Source of the DNA: Acetobacter sacchari | Lineage (GTDB): Bacteria > Pseudomonadota > Alphaproteobacteria > Acetobacterales > Acetobacteraceae | DNA length: 64,000 bases | Reading direction: 5' to 3' | Assembly (NCBI RefSeq): GCF_017377715.1 | Contig: NZ_JAFVMF010000009.1 | Location: 1-64,000, forward strand | Made by a program: the position numbers and the translations under genes | The notes under the pieces: generated by a model | Database searches by the model: none | The model's input: only the letters and a program-made list of their open reading frames with translations | What the model was told of the DNA's origin: nothing | In this document: positions 1-9,294 of the stretch, in pieces | How the letters are laid out: every line of letters begins with the position of its first letter | How positions within the stretch are numbered: position 1 is the stretch's first letter

Positions 1-64
1 GACGAGGTGACGAGGTGACGAGGTGACGAGGTGACGAGGTGACGAGGTGACGAGGTGACGAGGC
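1..64. repeat. 8-bp tandem repeat (GACGAGGT)n
   Basis: The unit GACGAGGT is repeated head to tail almost eight times from the first base; the last unit ends in C instead of T. The array starts at the window edge, so its true length is unknown. It lies about 140 bp upstream of the NUP-family lipoprotein gene. Short perfect arrays like this can change copy number by slippage. No coding frame was seen through it. Confidence 0.95.
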
Positions 65-205
65 GTCTCGCACGTTCCTGACCAACGCAACAGTAGCTTT
101 CATCATATGCGGGGAGCTGTGCTGAGCTGCAGACGACAAGACAGACCGAGACCGCGTTCTCGTGCTCTTCCACGATTTCAATTCTGGACCATACACGGTG
201 CTTCC

Positions 206-1303
206 ATGAAAATTTCTACCCGTAGCGCAACCTTTCTCGGCCTTGTTTCCGCCTTCGCATTAGCTGCCTGCGCATCCAGTGAGCCGACGGGCGGGCCCGC
301 AGCCCAGATTGTCGCCGCCGCCCCGAAGGTCATCGTCGTAGCAGGGTGGGAGAATGGCGCAGATTCTGGCGACGCGCCGGGTGAGTATCAGGACTGGGTG
401 GAGCGCGAACATCTGGACGAGGTCGTGCCGGTCCGCGGCGTGCCGGACGCGATACTTCGGCGGAACAAGGACGGGGTCTATGGCCTTGTGTTGCGCCATG
501 GCGCAACCGACCTGATGGCGCTGGCGCTGGACCCGCATTTCGACTTTCAACACAGCTACTGGATATTTACCGGCATTTCCGGCGTCGATCCGAACGTCGC
601 TTCCGTCGGCAGTGTTGCATGGGCGCGCTGGGTGGTGGACGGCGACGCGCTCCGCGAAATCGACGACCGAGACATTCCGAAAAATTGGCCTTACGGCCTC
701 TACGCCATCGGCGCCGACAGGCCCGACACATTGCCGTCCGACGCCAATCATTATGGCTCGGTCACGAACATGGACGAACTCAGCAAGGCTTATCCGCTGA
801 ACGTCGGTCTGGCACAGTGGGCTTACGCCATAAGCCGCACGGCAAGCTTGTCGGACGACCCGGAAATCGCCCGCCGCCGCGCCGCTTGGAAAGGGTTTCC
901 GAACGCGCAGAGACCACCCTTCGTGTTGATGGGCGAAACGCTGGGGGCCTTGCGCTACTGGCATGGCCAGTCACGCAACCGCTGGGCCGAACGCTGGGTT
1001 TCCCTCTGGACGCACGGCAAGGGCGTTTTCGTCATGACGAATGAAGAGAGCCAGACAAACCAGATCGAAATGAGGTTGCTGGCCGATCGCGGCTATCTCG
1101 ACGCACGCCGGATCATGGTGCTGCGCTCGGGCAGCAACTTCGACATGCCGCCGCCGGGGAAAAACGCGGCGAAGTCCATGGGCGACGAAGGACCAGGGCA
1201 AACGGTAGCGTTCGATAATAACGAGCGCGCCGGAGCGCCAGTCATCGCTGAACTTCTCGCTCATTGGGCGGATTACGAGGATCATATCCCGTCGTCGGAA
1301 TGA
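206..1303 (+). CDS. Purine nucleoside permease (NUP) family lipoprotein
   Basis: The 365-residue product resembles the NUP (purine nucleoside permease, PF06516) family, which is related to nucleoside phosphorylases. Family-like stretches are visible in order: GEYQDWVEREHL near the start, the YWIFTGISGVDP segment, SVAWARWVVDGD, GFPNAQRPPFVL, and the C-terminal LRSGSNFDMPPPG. The ATG at 206 was chosen because it gives a short lipoprotein signal ending ALAAC (Cys22); an in-frame ATG at 107 would add an implausible Arg-rich leader. The protein is probably anchored in the periplasm and handles purine nucleosides, but the reaction is uncertain. It stands alone, with a hairpin 30 bp after its stop. 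Confidence 0.82.
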   Translation: MKISTRSATFLGLVSAFALAACASSEPTGGPAAQIVAAAPKVIVVAGWENGADSGDAPGEYQDWVEREHLDEVVPVRGVPDAILRRNKDGVYGLVLRHGATDLMALALDPHFDFQHSYWIFTGISGVDPNVASVGSVAWARWVVDGDALREIDDRDIPKNWPYGLYAIGADRPDTLPSDANHYGSVTNMDELSKAYPLNVGLAQWAYAISRTASLSDDPEIARRRAAWKGFPNAQRPPFVLMGETLGALRYWHGQSRNRWAERWVSLWTHGKGVFVMTNEESQTNQIEMRLLADRGYLDARRIMVLRSGSNFDMPPPGKNAAKSMGDEGPGQTVAFDNNERAGAPVIAELLAHWADYEDHIPSSE

Positions 1304-1332
1304 CGCGCGGCTGCGCCAGCGCTCAAGCGGGA

Positions 1333-1359
1333 CGTTGGCGGGGGATTCCCTCGCCAACG
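1333..1359 (+). terminator. Terminator-like hairpin after the NUP gene
   Basis: The 8-bp arms CGTTGGCG and CGCCAACG flank an 11-nt loop and are followed by AT-rich sequence, but not directly by a T-run. It lies between the NUP gene and the convergent glycosyltransferase-like gene. Confidence 0.5.
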
Positions 1360-1418
1360 CCTGTCAAACGATTGTTAAAAATTTTACCTTATATATGGCT
1401 ATTTTTTAAATATCGAAA

Positions 1419-2321
1419 TCACCTCGTGTCACGAATTTCTTTTTCCAGATGCACATTCATTGCCCGTCGATCCGATGGCTCCTTGAATAAGTCATTTAAT
1501 CCCAACCTGTCCCGGGCGCGAGATTTCATACGAGAAATCCTGGCTCTCAAACTATAACGCGGTATTTTCGGGTCCGGTCCTCTTAGGGAATAGTACACCT
1601 CAGCCAACCCGTCGTAATCGTGCGTTTCGAACGGAAGGTAATCAATCAATCCCTCCGGTTGACTCTCTGGAAGGTAAAGGGGTTCGAAGAAAACCCCATA
1701 TCCGTAGCGGTATTCATCATAACGTCGCAATTTTGCTTCACGCTGCGCGCGCGTCCGAATGATCCATTCGAAATGGACAATATATAACTCGCTGGAAAAA
1801 CGGGACCATTTATCGATGTAAAACCCCTCACTATGCATTGCCGGGACATATTCGACTTCCTGAGGGCGAAACAGCCTCCAGGCATGATCCGCTCCTGCGT
1901 GAAGCGCCCTGTCGGCCCAACGATCGGACCGACCGAACTTCAACGGTTGTCCCGGTTCATACCATGCCCACCGACGTGGAATCGCAACGGACTGTGCCTC
2001 TGCGGGAGGCTCCGGTCCGTCCAGCCGCTCGAAAAGCGCGTCCGAGGGAATCTCGTCGTCATGAATAAACAACGCCCACGGGGTCGCAACCACGTCCTTC
2101 ACCAGAGGCACGATCGCTTCGGTGAAGGTAAAATCCTGAACTTCCACACACTGCGCGCCGTATTCGGCGGCTATCTGGCGCGTGTCGTCAGTGGTTCTGG
2201 CGTCAATCAGCAATATCGGCGCGACGCTCCGGGCTCGATAGTGCTCCAGAAGCGCTGACATCCATTTCCCGCTCTGTCGCGTCGGAATGACCACGGTATA
2301 CCAACGTTGCATGTGCTTCAC
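1419..2321 (-). CDS. Glycosyltransferase-like (GT-A fold) protein
   Basis: This 300-residue protein has no signal peptide or membrane segment. It begins with WYTVVIPTRQSGKWM, then LLIDARTTDDT, and FIHDDEIPSD near residue 90. This pattern of a beta-strand with PTR and a later acidic DDE resembles the nucleotide-sugar fold of family 2 glycosyltransferases. The C-terminal half is rich in Tyr, Trp and Arg, as in acceptor-binding regions. No sugar or acceptor can be named and no polysaccharide genes flank it. An alternative start is three codons downstream. It is AT-richer at its 3' end than the cob genes. Confidence 0.6.
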   Translation of the reverse strand: MKHMQRWYTVVIPTRQSGKWMSALLEHYRARSVAPILLIDARTTDDTRQIAAEYGAQCVEVQDFTFTEAIVPLVKDVVATPWALFIHDDEIPSDALFERLDGPEPPAEAQSVAIPRRWAWYEPGQPLKFGRSDRWADRALHAGADHAWRLFRPQEVEYVPAMHSEGFYIDKWSRFSSELYIVHFEWIIRTRAQREAKLRRYDEYRYGYGVFFEPLYLPESQPEGLIDYLPFETHDYDGLAEVYYSLRGPDPKIPRYSLRARISRMKSRARDRLGLNDLFKEPSDRRAMNVHLEKEIRDTR

Positions 2322-2894
2322 TTACTCTCTCTATGATCGCGAAACGCTTCCGCCCGGTCATCCAAAAAAGACGCATCAGGGAGCAACTGATAAATATTTT
2401 TGTGAATTTCTGTAGTTTTCATTTAATTCTACTAATCGCAGGCACGCTTCAACTGGACCAAAAAAACCTGGATCACTTGCAGAGTGAGCCCCATGCGTAA
2501 CTGCACCTTCACGGCGAAAGCTGCTCCCGCATAATAATCAAAGCATTGGGCAGCATTCCAATTACCCGAGATGGGATACGTTAACTGATGATGGAGGTTC
2601 CATGCTTTCAGCATCACGTTGACTTGAGAACCGTGCGAAGGATTCACCACGTCGCCGCTCATAAGCCGCCTCTGAACGTCCCAACGGCGACTGCACGACG
2701 AACTGCAGGAACGTCTCCGGCCTTCCGCCGTAAAACTTGCCTAACGGATGCAGCGAGACCAGAAGCACCCGAACCGTTCGATGGAAAGATCCCGACTTGG
2801 CGCATGCGTGCACCCCTGTCCCGCTCCGCTTGCGAGCCCCGCTCCCCTCTGTCCGCCGGCGCGCGCCTTGCTGAGCGGAAACTCCGTCGCGGCA
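2322..2894. other. Intergenic region without a convincing gene
   Basis: Two overlapping minus-strand reading frames (2432-2662 and 2562-2813) are open here, but neither resembles a family I know and they are in different frames. They could be debris of a frameshifted gene. No cobalamin riboswitch signature precedes cobD. Confidence 0.5.
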
Positions 2895-3929
2895 ATGCTG
2901 ATTGCGCTGGCTCTGGACGCGATGATCGGCTGGCCGGACAGCGTATATTTACGGATCGGCCATCCTGTGACGTGGCTCGGCAGGCTGATCGATCTGGGCG
3001 ACCGGGGCCTCAACCGCGAGGACGCAAGCAGCCTTGTCCGCCGCATCGCCGGCTCGGTCTGCGCATGCTTTACGATCTGCGTAGCCGCCGGCGTTGGCCT
3101 GATCGCTGCCAGACTGTTACCCGGAGGATGGATCGGATCAGTCCTGACCGGGGGGCTGGCATGGCCGCTGGTCGCCGCGCGCTCTCTGAACGATCACGTC
3201 GCGGCGGTCGCGAATCCGTTGGCCGATGGCGACCTTTCCGACGCGCGACGCGCCGTCTCCATGATCGTCGGTCGCAACCCCGATCTGCTTGACGAAGCGG
3301 GGATCGCGCGGGCTGCGGCCGAAAGTCTGGCCGAAAACACATCCGACGGCGTGATAGCCCCATTGTTCTGGGGAGCATTGTTCGGGCTGCCCGGCATAGC
3401 CGCGTATAAGGCGATCAACACGCTTGATTCGATGATCGGCCATCGAACGCCCCGCCACGAAGCGTTCGGCTGGGCCGCAGCCCGGATCGACGACGTCGCC
3501 AATCTGGCTCCGGCTCGCCTAACGGGGCTGATGTTCGCCGTCGTCTCCAGAAGGCCTCTCATTGCGTTGCGTACGATGTGGCGCGACGCACGCTTCCACC
3601 GCTCTCCAAACGCCGGGTGGCCCGAAGCAGCATTCGCGGGCGCCCTCGACATTCGTCTTTCAGGGCCCCGCGCCTATGCTGATCGCGTCGCCAACGAGCC
3701 GTGGCTCAACGGCGACGCGCCAGACCCGCAGGCTCAGGACCTCCTGCACGGACTGGCCCTGTACCGCAGGATGCTGGCGGCTTTGGCGGTGGTCATGGCC
3801 ACGATCTCAGTTTTGTCCGGGCATCATGACCCGCACTCAGGAGAACCGCCGGATTGCACTGCGTCCCGGCCATCGATAACCCACTGCGTCGGCCACACAA
3901 GGTTGGCCGACGAGACGCAGGGAAGCTGA
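2895..3929 (+). CDS. cobD: Adenosylcobinamide-phosphate synthase CobD (CbiB family)
   Basis: CobD attaches the aminopropanol (phosphate) arm to adenosylcobyric acid, giving adenosylcobinamide (phosphate) at the inner membrane. The 344-residue product is hydrophobic and has family-like segments: LALALDAMIGWPD at the N-terminus, RIGHPVTWLGRLI, SLAENTSDGVIAPLFW, the YKAINTLDSMIGHR segment, and ARIDDVANLAPARL. The frame is open from 2748, but the ATG at 2895 was chosen because CbiB proteins begin at the first membrane helix; a nearby upstream non-ATG start is possible. The last 35 residues go beyond the usual end and look unrelated. bluB starts 4 bp downstream. In the cob nomenclature, CobD is this enzyme, not the decarboxylase. 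Confidence 0.9.
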   Translation: MLIALALDAMIGWPDSVYLRIGHPVTWLGRLIDLGDRGLNREDASSLVRRIAGSVCACFTICVAAGVGLIAARLLPGGWIGSVLTGGLAWPLVAARSLNDHVAAVANPLADGDLSDARRAVSMIVGRNPDLLDEAGIARAAAESLAENTSDGVIAPLFWGALFGLPGIAAYKAINTLDSMIGHRTPRHEAFGWAAARIDDVANLAPARLTGLMFAVVSRRPLIALRTMWRDARFHRSPNAGWPEAAFAGALDIRLSGPRAYADRVANEPWLNGDAPDPQAQDLLHGLALYRRMLAALAVVMATISVLSGHHDPHSGEPPDCTASRPSITHCVGHTRLADETQGS

Positions 3930-3933
3930 TTCG

Positions 3934-4557
3934 ATGAAATTCACCGCCGAGGACGCGAAGACCCTGCGCCGCATCCTGCGCTGGCGTCGGGATGTGCGCC
4001 ATTTTCGGACCGATCCGATCGACGAGGCGATCATCGCCCGATTGCAAGAAGCGATGGACTTGGCGCCCTCGGTCGGCAACGCCCGTCCGTGGCGCGTCGT
4101 CCGCGTTGACGACGCGGCCCTGCGCAACGCCGTCCGTGCGAATTTCACGCGTTGCAACGCTGAAGCCGCCGCCACGTATGACGGTCAGAAGCATGAGGAT
4201 TACCTACGCCTGAAGCTTGCCGGTCTGGATCGGGCGCCGCTTCAACTGGCAGTTTTCACCGTCTCCGACCCGGATGAGGGTCATGCTCTGGGCCGTCGCT
4301 CCATACCGGACACGCTTCGCGCCTCTACGGATATGGCGATCCACAGTCTATGGCTTGCGGCCCGCACGGAAAATCTGGGGCTTGGCATGGTCTCCATTCT
4401 CAATCCAGCGTCCATGGAGACCCTGTTCGACTGCCCGCCCATCTGGCGTTTCTCCGCTTATCTTTGCATCGGCTATCCAGAGTTCGACGACGACATGCCG
4501 CTGTTGCATCGCGTTGGATGGCAAAAGAATCACGCGCACCCATGGGAGCAACGATAG
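3934..4557 (+). CDS. bluB: 5,6-dimethylbenzimidazole synthase BluB
   Basis: BluB is a flavin-destroying nitroreductase-fold enzyme that uses O2 to turn FMNH2 into 5,6-dimethylbenzimidazole, the lower ligand of B12. The 207-residue length is usual. Diagnostic features are RRDVRHFRTDPID near the N-terminus, the FMN-binding APSVGNARPWRVV, LAVFTVSDPDEGH, the SIPDTLRASTDMAIHSLWLAAR helix region, GLGMVSILNP, and LCIGYPEF near the end. It follows cobD by 4 bp, so the two are probably co-transcribed. Its presence indicates aerobic synthesis of the B12 lower ligand. Confidence 0.95.
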   Translation: MKFTAEDAKTLRRILRWRRDVRHFRTDPIDEAIIARLQEAMDLAPSVGNARPWRVVRVDDAALRNAVRANFTRCNAEAAATYDGQKHEDYLRLKLAGLDRAPLQLAVFTVSDPDEGHALGRRSIPDTLRASTDMAIHSLWLAARTENLGLGMVSILNPASMETLFDCPPIWRFSAYLCIGYPEFDDDMPLLHRVGWQKNHAHPWEQR

Positions 4558-4619
4558 AATCCAGCAACGTCACTAAGCCGGGCAGTACCTAACTCCTCGT
4601 GACGCCATCCGACGCGTTT

Positions 4620-5400
4620 GCGCACGACGTCGACTTAATCTCACGGTTTATTTTTTAATAACATATTTTATGATTTTCATTATATATTCATGAAAAATTT
4701 ACCTATTGAGTTTTTTTACTAAAAAACCGTAAGATAAAAATGATAGTAAGGAGGGGATTCCCAAAAGAGCAAAAGTCAAAGAAAATATATTCAATATCGA
4801 GACTATGAACCACGCCACATAAAATAGTACGCAGAATTCACCTTCCTTTCTTCTAGCTATTTTTAATATTGGATTTACTATAAATATTAATGACAATATC
4901 ATATCAATTCTCAAAATTATCGCGAAATAGTGAAGTGGATTCCACGAAATAACACGCAGAACAAAAGGGATCATTATAAAAGTGTATATTAAAATTTCAA
5001 TAGTATTTGAGAGGAAGAACAATACAAATGCAAATTTTTTCATATTTCCACACTACAAAAACGGCGCACGGAATTCATTTATGCTCATATTTAATCTTCA
5101 TTTTCCCTAATTATATCCAAGACATACCTCCGGATCAACGACAAGCTATAGGAGGTGGAAGGATCGAAAAAACGTAAATTAATGCCTTGACATGGGTTTA
5201 AGACGCTTTTTTCCTTTAGAACTTTAAAAAATGCTGATGACCACCCTGACGAAATCGCTTCTTAAAGAGATCGACTCTGATGCTTTTGCTCCGACCCGGT
5301 TCGCGGCAACCCTCACCTTCCTTCAGTAACGGCAAGCAGTAGTTGAGGCGTATCAGACTTCTTCGCCCGCTAGGGCGATCCCAGTTGAACGAATCAAGAC
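4620..5400. other. AT-rich island inside the cob cluster
   Basis: This stretch is clearly richer in A and T than its neighbours and splits cobD-bluB from cobO-cobQ. It holds the small membrane-protein gene at 4699-5043. In the remaining 5044-5400 I see no recognisable gene, only a short hairpin TCGCCC-GCTA-GGGCGA at 5363-5378 just past the end of cobQ. The composition suggests acquired DNA. No transposase or direct repeats were identified at its edges. Confidence 0.6.
4699..5043 (-). CDS. Small hydrophobic membrane protein, unknown
   Basis: The 114-residue product is almost entirely hydrophobic, with about four possible membrane segments: residues 3-23, 25-37 with 40-58, 68-86, and 88-105. 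Charged residues cluster in short loops such as KIARRKEGE and at the KKLNR C-terminus. The gene uses A/T-ending codons throughout, unlike the GC-rich cob genes around it, which suggests horizontal origin. I do not recognise a family. An immunity-like or small integral membrane role is possible, but nothing nearby supports a specific function. Confidence 0.5.
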   Translation of the reverse strand: MKKFAFVLFFLSNTIEILIYTFIMIPFVLRVISWNPLHYFAIILRIDMILSLIFIVNPILKIARRKEGEFCVLFYVAWFIVSILNIFSLTFALLGIPSLLSFLSYGFLVKKLNR

Positions 5401-6867
5401 CTAACGCGCTGCGGCCAGCATACCGGTCACATCGCAATGCGCTTCCAGATGATCCGCCAAACCGTCGAGGACAGCGTCCACCCGCTCGCCATAGTTCAGG
5501 GCGGAAGGCGCCGCGCCGAGCTGGCGCAGAAAGGCGTTGCGAAACCGGTCGTCGGCGAACATGCCGTGCAGATAACTGCCCATGATCCGTCCGTTGGCCG
5601 AAACCGCCCCTTCGGACGCGCCCGCCACATGCGCGAAGGGACGGTCAAGCGCGGCGCCTGTCGTCTCGCCAATGTGGATTTCATATCCCGACATGGGCGC
5701 GCCACTGGCCGCATGGATCGCCTCCACCCGCGACAGGCGCTTTTCGGGCCGCATGACCGTGACCAGATCCAACAGTCCCAGTCCTGGCGTATCTCCCGCC
5801 GCGCCATCAAGTCCCAGCGGATCGTGGATCGCACGGCCAAGCATCTGATATCCGCCACAAACGCCAAGCACATGTCCGCCACGGCGCACATGCGCGGCAA
5901 TGTCGATATCCCACCCCTGCGCACGCAACCAGGCGAGGTCTGCTCGCGTCGATTTGGTTCCCGGCAGGATCACCAGATCCGTGTCGCCCGGAATGGCGTA
6001 CCCTGCGCCGATCATGGAAAGCGTGACGCCCGGCTCCTGCGCCAGCGGATCGAGATCGTCGAAATTGGCGATGCGGGAGAGAACCGGAACCGCAATACGC
6101 AAAGCCCCTGAACCGGCGGCGCGGCGCAGGTCGAGCGCGTCCTCCGCAGGCAACAGTGCGGCGTCCGCGAAGTGGGGGATCACGCCAAAACCGCGCCATC
6201 CGGCGCGGCGTTCGATAAGGGCGTACCCGTCATCGAACAGACTTGGGTCGCCGCGAAAACGGTTGATCAGAAACCCCGCTATCTGCGCTGCGTCTTCCGG
6301 CTCCAGCACTGCTTTCGTGCCGACGATCTGGGCGATCACGCCGCCCCGGTCGATATCCCCGACGAGGATCACAGGCACGTCGGCAGCCCGCGCGAACCCC
6401 ATATTGGCGATGTCGCCCACGCGCAGATTCACCTCCGCCGGGCTGCCCGCACCTTCGACGATGACGATATCCACGCTTCGACGCAGCCGGTTGAAACTCT
6501 CCAGCACGGGAGCCAGCAATTGCGGCTTGAGACGGGCATATTCGCGCGCTTTCACTGTTGCGAAACGTCGGCCCTGCACGATCACCTGCGATCCTGTGTC
6601 CGATTCAGGCTTGAGCAGGACAGGATTCATGTCCGTGTGCGCGGCGCGCCCACAGGCCAGCGCCTGCAACGCCTGAGCCCGTCCGATCTCCCCGCCGTCC
6701 GCCGTCACTGCCGCGTTGTTGGACATGTTCTGCGGCTTGAACGGCGCGACCGACAGCCCACGGCGCCGCGCCACGCGGCACAGCCCCGCCACCAGCAGGG
6801 ATTTGCCGACATTGGAGCCCGTTCCCTGAATCATCAGCGCACGCACGGATAATGTCCTAGAATTCAA
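5401..6867 (-). CDS. cobQ: Cobyric acid synthase CobQ
   Basis: CobQ amidates four side chains (b, d, e, g) of adenosylcobyrinic acid a,c-diamide using glutamine and ATP, giving adenosylcobyric acid. The 488 residues fit the family. The N-terminal ATPase domain has the P-loop-like GTGSNVGKS (about 15-23) and [10 protein letters not shown]. The C-terminal class I amidotransferase domain has [10 protein letters not shown] with the nucleophile Cys337 and a later YLHGMF carrying the catalytic His. Its start overlaps the end of cobO by 11 bp, so the two form a minus-strand operon divergent from the riboswitch-led operon. Confidence 0.96.
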   Translation of the reverse strand: MNSRTLSVRALMIQGTGSNVGKSLLVAGLCRVARRRGLSVAPFKPQNMSNNAAVTADGGEIGRAQALQALACGRAAHTDMNPVLLKPESDTGSQVIVQGRRFATVKAREYARLKPQLLAPVLESFNRLRRSVDIVIVEGAGSPAEVNLRVGDIANMGFARAADVPVILVGDIDRGGVIAQIVGTKAVLEPEDAAQIAGFLINRFRGDPSLFDDGYALIERRAGWRGFGVIPHFADAALLPAEDALDLRRAAGSGALRIAVPVLSRIANFDDLDPLAQEPGVTLSMIGAGYAIPGDTDLVILPGTKSTRADLAWLRAQGWDIDIAAHVRRGGHVLGVCGGYQMLGRAIHDPLGLDGAAGDTPGLGLLDLVTVMRPEKRLSRVEAIHAASGAPMSGYEIHIGETTGAALDRPFAHVAGASEGAVSANGRIMGSYLHGMFADDRFRNAFLRQLGAAPSALNYGERVDAVLDGLADHLEAHCDVTGMLAAAR

Positions 6868-7495
6868 CGCCCGCCTGCGCCTTGATCCCGGCGCGGAAGG
6901 GATGTTTCACCAGCGTCATTTCCGTCACCAGATCGGCCATCTCGATCAGCTCGGGTTTGGCGTTGCGTCCTGTCAGCACCACGTGGGTCATCGGCGGCTT
7001 TTCCTCACGCAGGAACGTCAGAACCTCGTCAAGGTCGAGATAGTCGTAGCGCAGGGCGATATTGATCTCATCCAGCAACACCATCTGAATACGCGGGTCG
7101 CGGATCAATTCCTTCGCCTTCTCCCACCCCCTGCGGGCGGCGGCGATGTCGCGCTCCCGGTCCTGCGTCTCCCAGGTAAAGCCTTCGCCCATCGCATAGA
7201 ACTGACACAGATCGGCGAAGTTGGCTTCGATCAGCCGTCGCTCGCCAGTGTCCCAGGCGCCCTTGATGAACTGCACGACAGCGCAGGGCATGTCGTGGGC
7301 TATACAGCGCAGGATCATCCCGAAACCGGATGAGGATTTTCCTTTTCCCGTCCCGGTATGAACGATCAGCAGGCCTTTCTCACCCTGCTTGGTCGCCATG
7401 ATCCTGTCGCGAGACGCTTTCCTCTTCGCCATCTTTTCGGCGTGGCGCGCATTATCGTCCTGACCATTGTCGTCGTGATCAATATCGGTGGTCAT
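6857..7495 (-). CDS. cobO: Cob(I)yrinic acid a,c-diamide adenosyltransferase CobO
   Basis: CobO (BtuR/CobA family) transfers the 5'-deoxyadenosyl group from ATP to the reduced corrinoid. The 212-residue product has the P-loop [10 protein letters not shown] at about residues 47-56, [39 protein letters not shown] and the C-terminal [15 protein letters not shown]. The ATG at 7495 starts [11 protein letters not shown], an acidic, His- and Asp-rich tail typical of CobO. An in-frame ATG 16 codons upstream is less likely. It is first in the cobO-cobQ operon. The promoter must lie in 7496-7861, a region shared with the plus-strand riboswitch. Confidence 0.95.
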   Translation of the reverse strand: MTTDIDHDDNGQDDNARHAEKMAKRKASRDRIMATKQGEKGLLIVHTGTGKGKSSSGFGMILRCIAHDMPCAVVQFIKGAWDTGERRLIEANFADLCQFYAMGEGFTWETQDRERDIAAARRGWEKAKELIRDPRIQMVLLDEINIALRYDYLDLDEVLTFLREEKPPMTHVVLTGRNAKPELIEMADLVTEMTLVKHPFRAGIKAQAGVEF

Positions 7496-7566
7496 GCCCG
7501 GCTCCAGTCCCTGAGATGCGAACGCTTGACATGCCAGGCGCATTGCCCCAACAGCCAGATTGCTTG

Positions 7567-7745
7567 GTTCCGCTCTATAGACACATCTATCGAGAGGCGA
7601 AGAGGGAATGCGACAGGACGACGTCCGAAGCGCAGCCGCCCCCGCGACCGTGACCGGAAAGATCGCGCACAGCCACTGACGACAGTCGGGAAGGCCGCCC
7701 GATCATTGGGGAGACCCTGAATCCGCAAGCCGGGAGACCTGCCAG
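7567..7745 (+). promoter_or_regulatory. Cobalamin riboswitch upstream of the cob operon
   Basis: The leader carries the conserved B12-riboswitch blocks in order: GGTTCC, GAGGGAATGCGA, the hallmark GCCGCCCCCGCGACCGTGA, AGCCACTG, CGGGAAGG, and the B12-box end AAGCCGGGAGACCTGCC at about 7728-7743. It is oriented towards DUF1636-cobW-cobN and ends about 115 nt before the DUF1636 start. By analogy, adenosylcobalamin binding should repress the downstream biosynthetic operon. Confidence 0.93.
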
Positions 7746-7861
7746 CGACGATACAACGGACAGCCGGGGTGCGCTGTGACCGGCTGAACGTCCCTCGCCG
7801 CGACATCGTGGCGCGGGCACGGCCGCGCACGCCTTTCCCGGCTGCAACACAAGGCCGGGAC

Positions 7862-8218
7862 ATGAACGCGAAGCTCTACGTCTGCACGACCTGCCGCGCC
7901 GGAGAGCCGGTTGTGGAAGGCCAGCCCGTACCGGGCGCGCGCCTGCACGCCGCTCTGACCGCGGCGGACGCGCCGGACGGCGTGACCATAGTCCCCACCG
8001 AATGTCTCTCGGCCTGCAGCAACGGTTGCGCCGTCGCGCTCGCCGGGCCGGGACGATGGAGCTACGTCTACGGGCGCCTGACCGACGCCGACGCCCCCGA
8101 CATCCTGAGCGGCGCCGCAGCCTATGCCTCGACTGCTGACGGCATCGTCCCCTGGCGCGAACGCCCCGTGATTTTCCGCAAGCAGAGCCTTGCTCGCATT
8201 CCCCCGCAGGAGAACTGA
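7862..8218 (+). CDS. DUF1636 small Cys-rich protein of cobalt/B12 operons
   Basis: The 118-residue product matches the DUF1636 pattern. An N-terminal KLYVCTTCRAGE (Cys pair) and a central PTECLSACSNGCAVALAGPGRWSYVYG supply a four-Cys arrangement like thioredoxin-like [2Fe-2S] ferredoxins. The middle part has GARLHAAL. DUF1636 genes regularly sit in cobalamin operons next to cobW, and a metal-binding or delivery role for cobalt chelation has been inferred but not proven. The ATG at 7862 follows GCCGGGAC; a longer frame to 7769 would run into the region just after the riboswitch. Its stop (8216-8218) is immediately followed by the cobW start at 8220. Confidence 0.87.
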   Translation: MNAKLYVCTTCRAGEPVVEGQPVPGARLHAALTAADAPDGVTIVPTECLSACSNGCAVALAGPGRWSYVYGRLTDADAPDILSGAAAYASTADGIVPWRERPVIFRKQSLARIPPQEN

Positions 8219-8219
8219 C

Positions 8220-9290
8220 ATGTCCGCATCGGCGCCAGCGACGACGCTCGAAAAAATTCCGGTCACCATCGTCACCGGCTTTCTCGGGGCGGGAAAAACC
8301 ACGCTCATCCGTCACCTGATGACCAACCCGCAGGGCCGCAGGCTCGCGGTGCTGGTGAACGAATTCGGCACGCTCGGGGTGGACGGAGATATCCTCAAAT
8401 CCTGCGCAGACGAGAACTGCCCCGAGGAAAACATCCTCGAACTGGCGAACGGCTGCATCTGCTGTACGGTGGCCGACGACTTCATCCCGACGGTCGAGCG
8501 GCTGATGGCGCTGCCGCAACGCCCGGATCACATCCTGATCGAGACTTCGGGCCTCGCGCTGCCCAAGCCGCTGCTCAAGGCGTTCGAATGGCCGGGCATC
8601 CGCTCGCGCATCACGGTAGACGGCGTCGTGACGCTGGCGGATGCGGAAGCCGTGGCGGACGGCCGCTTCGCCCCCGATCCGACGGCGGTGGAGGCTCAGC
8701 GGCTGGCTGACGACAGCCTCGATCACGACACGCCGCTGGCGGAGGTGTTCGAAGACCAGCTTGCCTGCGCCGACATCGTGCTGCTGACCAAGGCTGATCT
8801 GGTGGACGAAAAAAAACTCGCCCGCGCCCGTGCAGCGATCGCAGAGATTGCGCCGCGTCCGCTGCCGATCGTCGCGATGAACGACGGCGTCATCGATCCG
8901 CAGGTCATCCTCGGACTGGAAGCAGCCGCCGAAGATGATCTGGCCGCTCGCCCGTCGCATCACGACGGCCATGACGATCATGAGCACGAGGATTTTGACA
9001 GCGTCGTCATCGACCTGCCGGAGATCGCCGATCCCGAGGAGCTGACGGAGGCCGTCCGCGCGCTCGCCCGCGAGCAGCAGATCCTGCGCGTGAAAGGATA
9101 TGTGGCCGTCGCTGGCAAGCCCATGCGTATGCTGCTGCAGGCGGTCGGCGAGCGCGTTCGGACACAGTACGACCGGCCATGGGGCGCCGCGCCGCGCATG
9201 ACGCGGCTGGTGGCGATCGCCGAGCACGATCATATTGATCGCGTCGCGATCCGCGCCGTGCTGGCGGGCCGGACCACACAGAAAGCGTAA
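8220..9290 (+). CDS. cobW: CobW-family metallochaperone GTPase
   Basis: CobW is a G3E-family GTPase thought to deliver cobalt to the CobNST chelatase. The 356-residue protein has Walker A GFLGAGKTT at residues 20-28, the metal site motif C-I-C-C at Cys79/81/82 (ANGCICCTV), the guanine motif LLTKADLVD, and a His/Asp-rich stretch HHDGHDDHEHEDFD at about 241-254, followed by the CobW C-terminal domain. The ATG is preceded by a clear GGAG at 8210-8213. It lies between DUF1636 and cobN, with 4 bp to cobN, consistent with a metal hand-over chain. Confidence 0.95.
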   Translation: MSASAPATTLEKIPVTIVTGFLGAGKTTLIRHLMTNPQGRRLAVLVNEFGTLGVDGDILKSCADENCPEENILELANGCICCTVADDFIPTVERLMALPQRPDHILIETSGLALPKPLLKAFEWPGIRSRITVDGVVTLADAEAVADGRFAPDPTAVEAQRLADDSLDHDTPLAEVFEDQLACADIVLLTKADLVDEKKLARARAAIAEIAPRPLPIVAMNDGVIDPQVILGLEAAAEDDLAARPSHHDGHDDHEHEDFDSVVIDLPEIADPEELTEAVRALAREQQILRVKGYVAVAGKPMRMLLQAVGERVRTQYDRPWGAAPRMTRLVAIAEHDHIDRVAIRAVLAGRTTQKA

Positions 9291-9294
9291 CCCG

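Noticed and set aside
2432-2813. Two overlapping minus-strand frames between the glycosyltransferase and cobD
   Set aside because: They may be parts of one frameshifted gene, but no family could be recognised, so no gene is called.
2600-2894. Possible cobalamin riboswitch before cobD
   Set aside because: A GGCGGAAGGCCGGAGACG stretch on the minus strand recalls part of the B12 box, but the other conserved blocks are absent and it points away from cobD.
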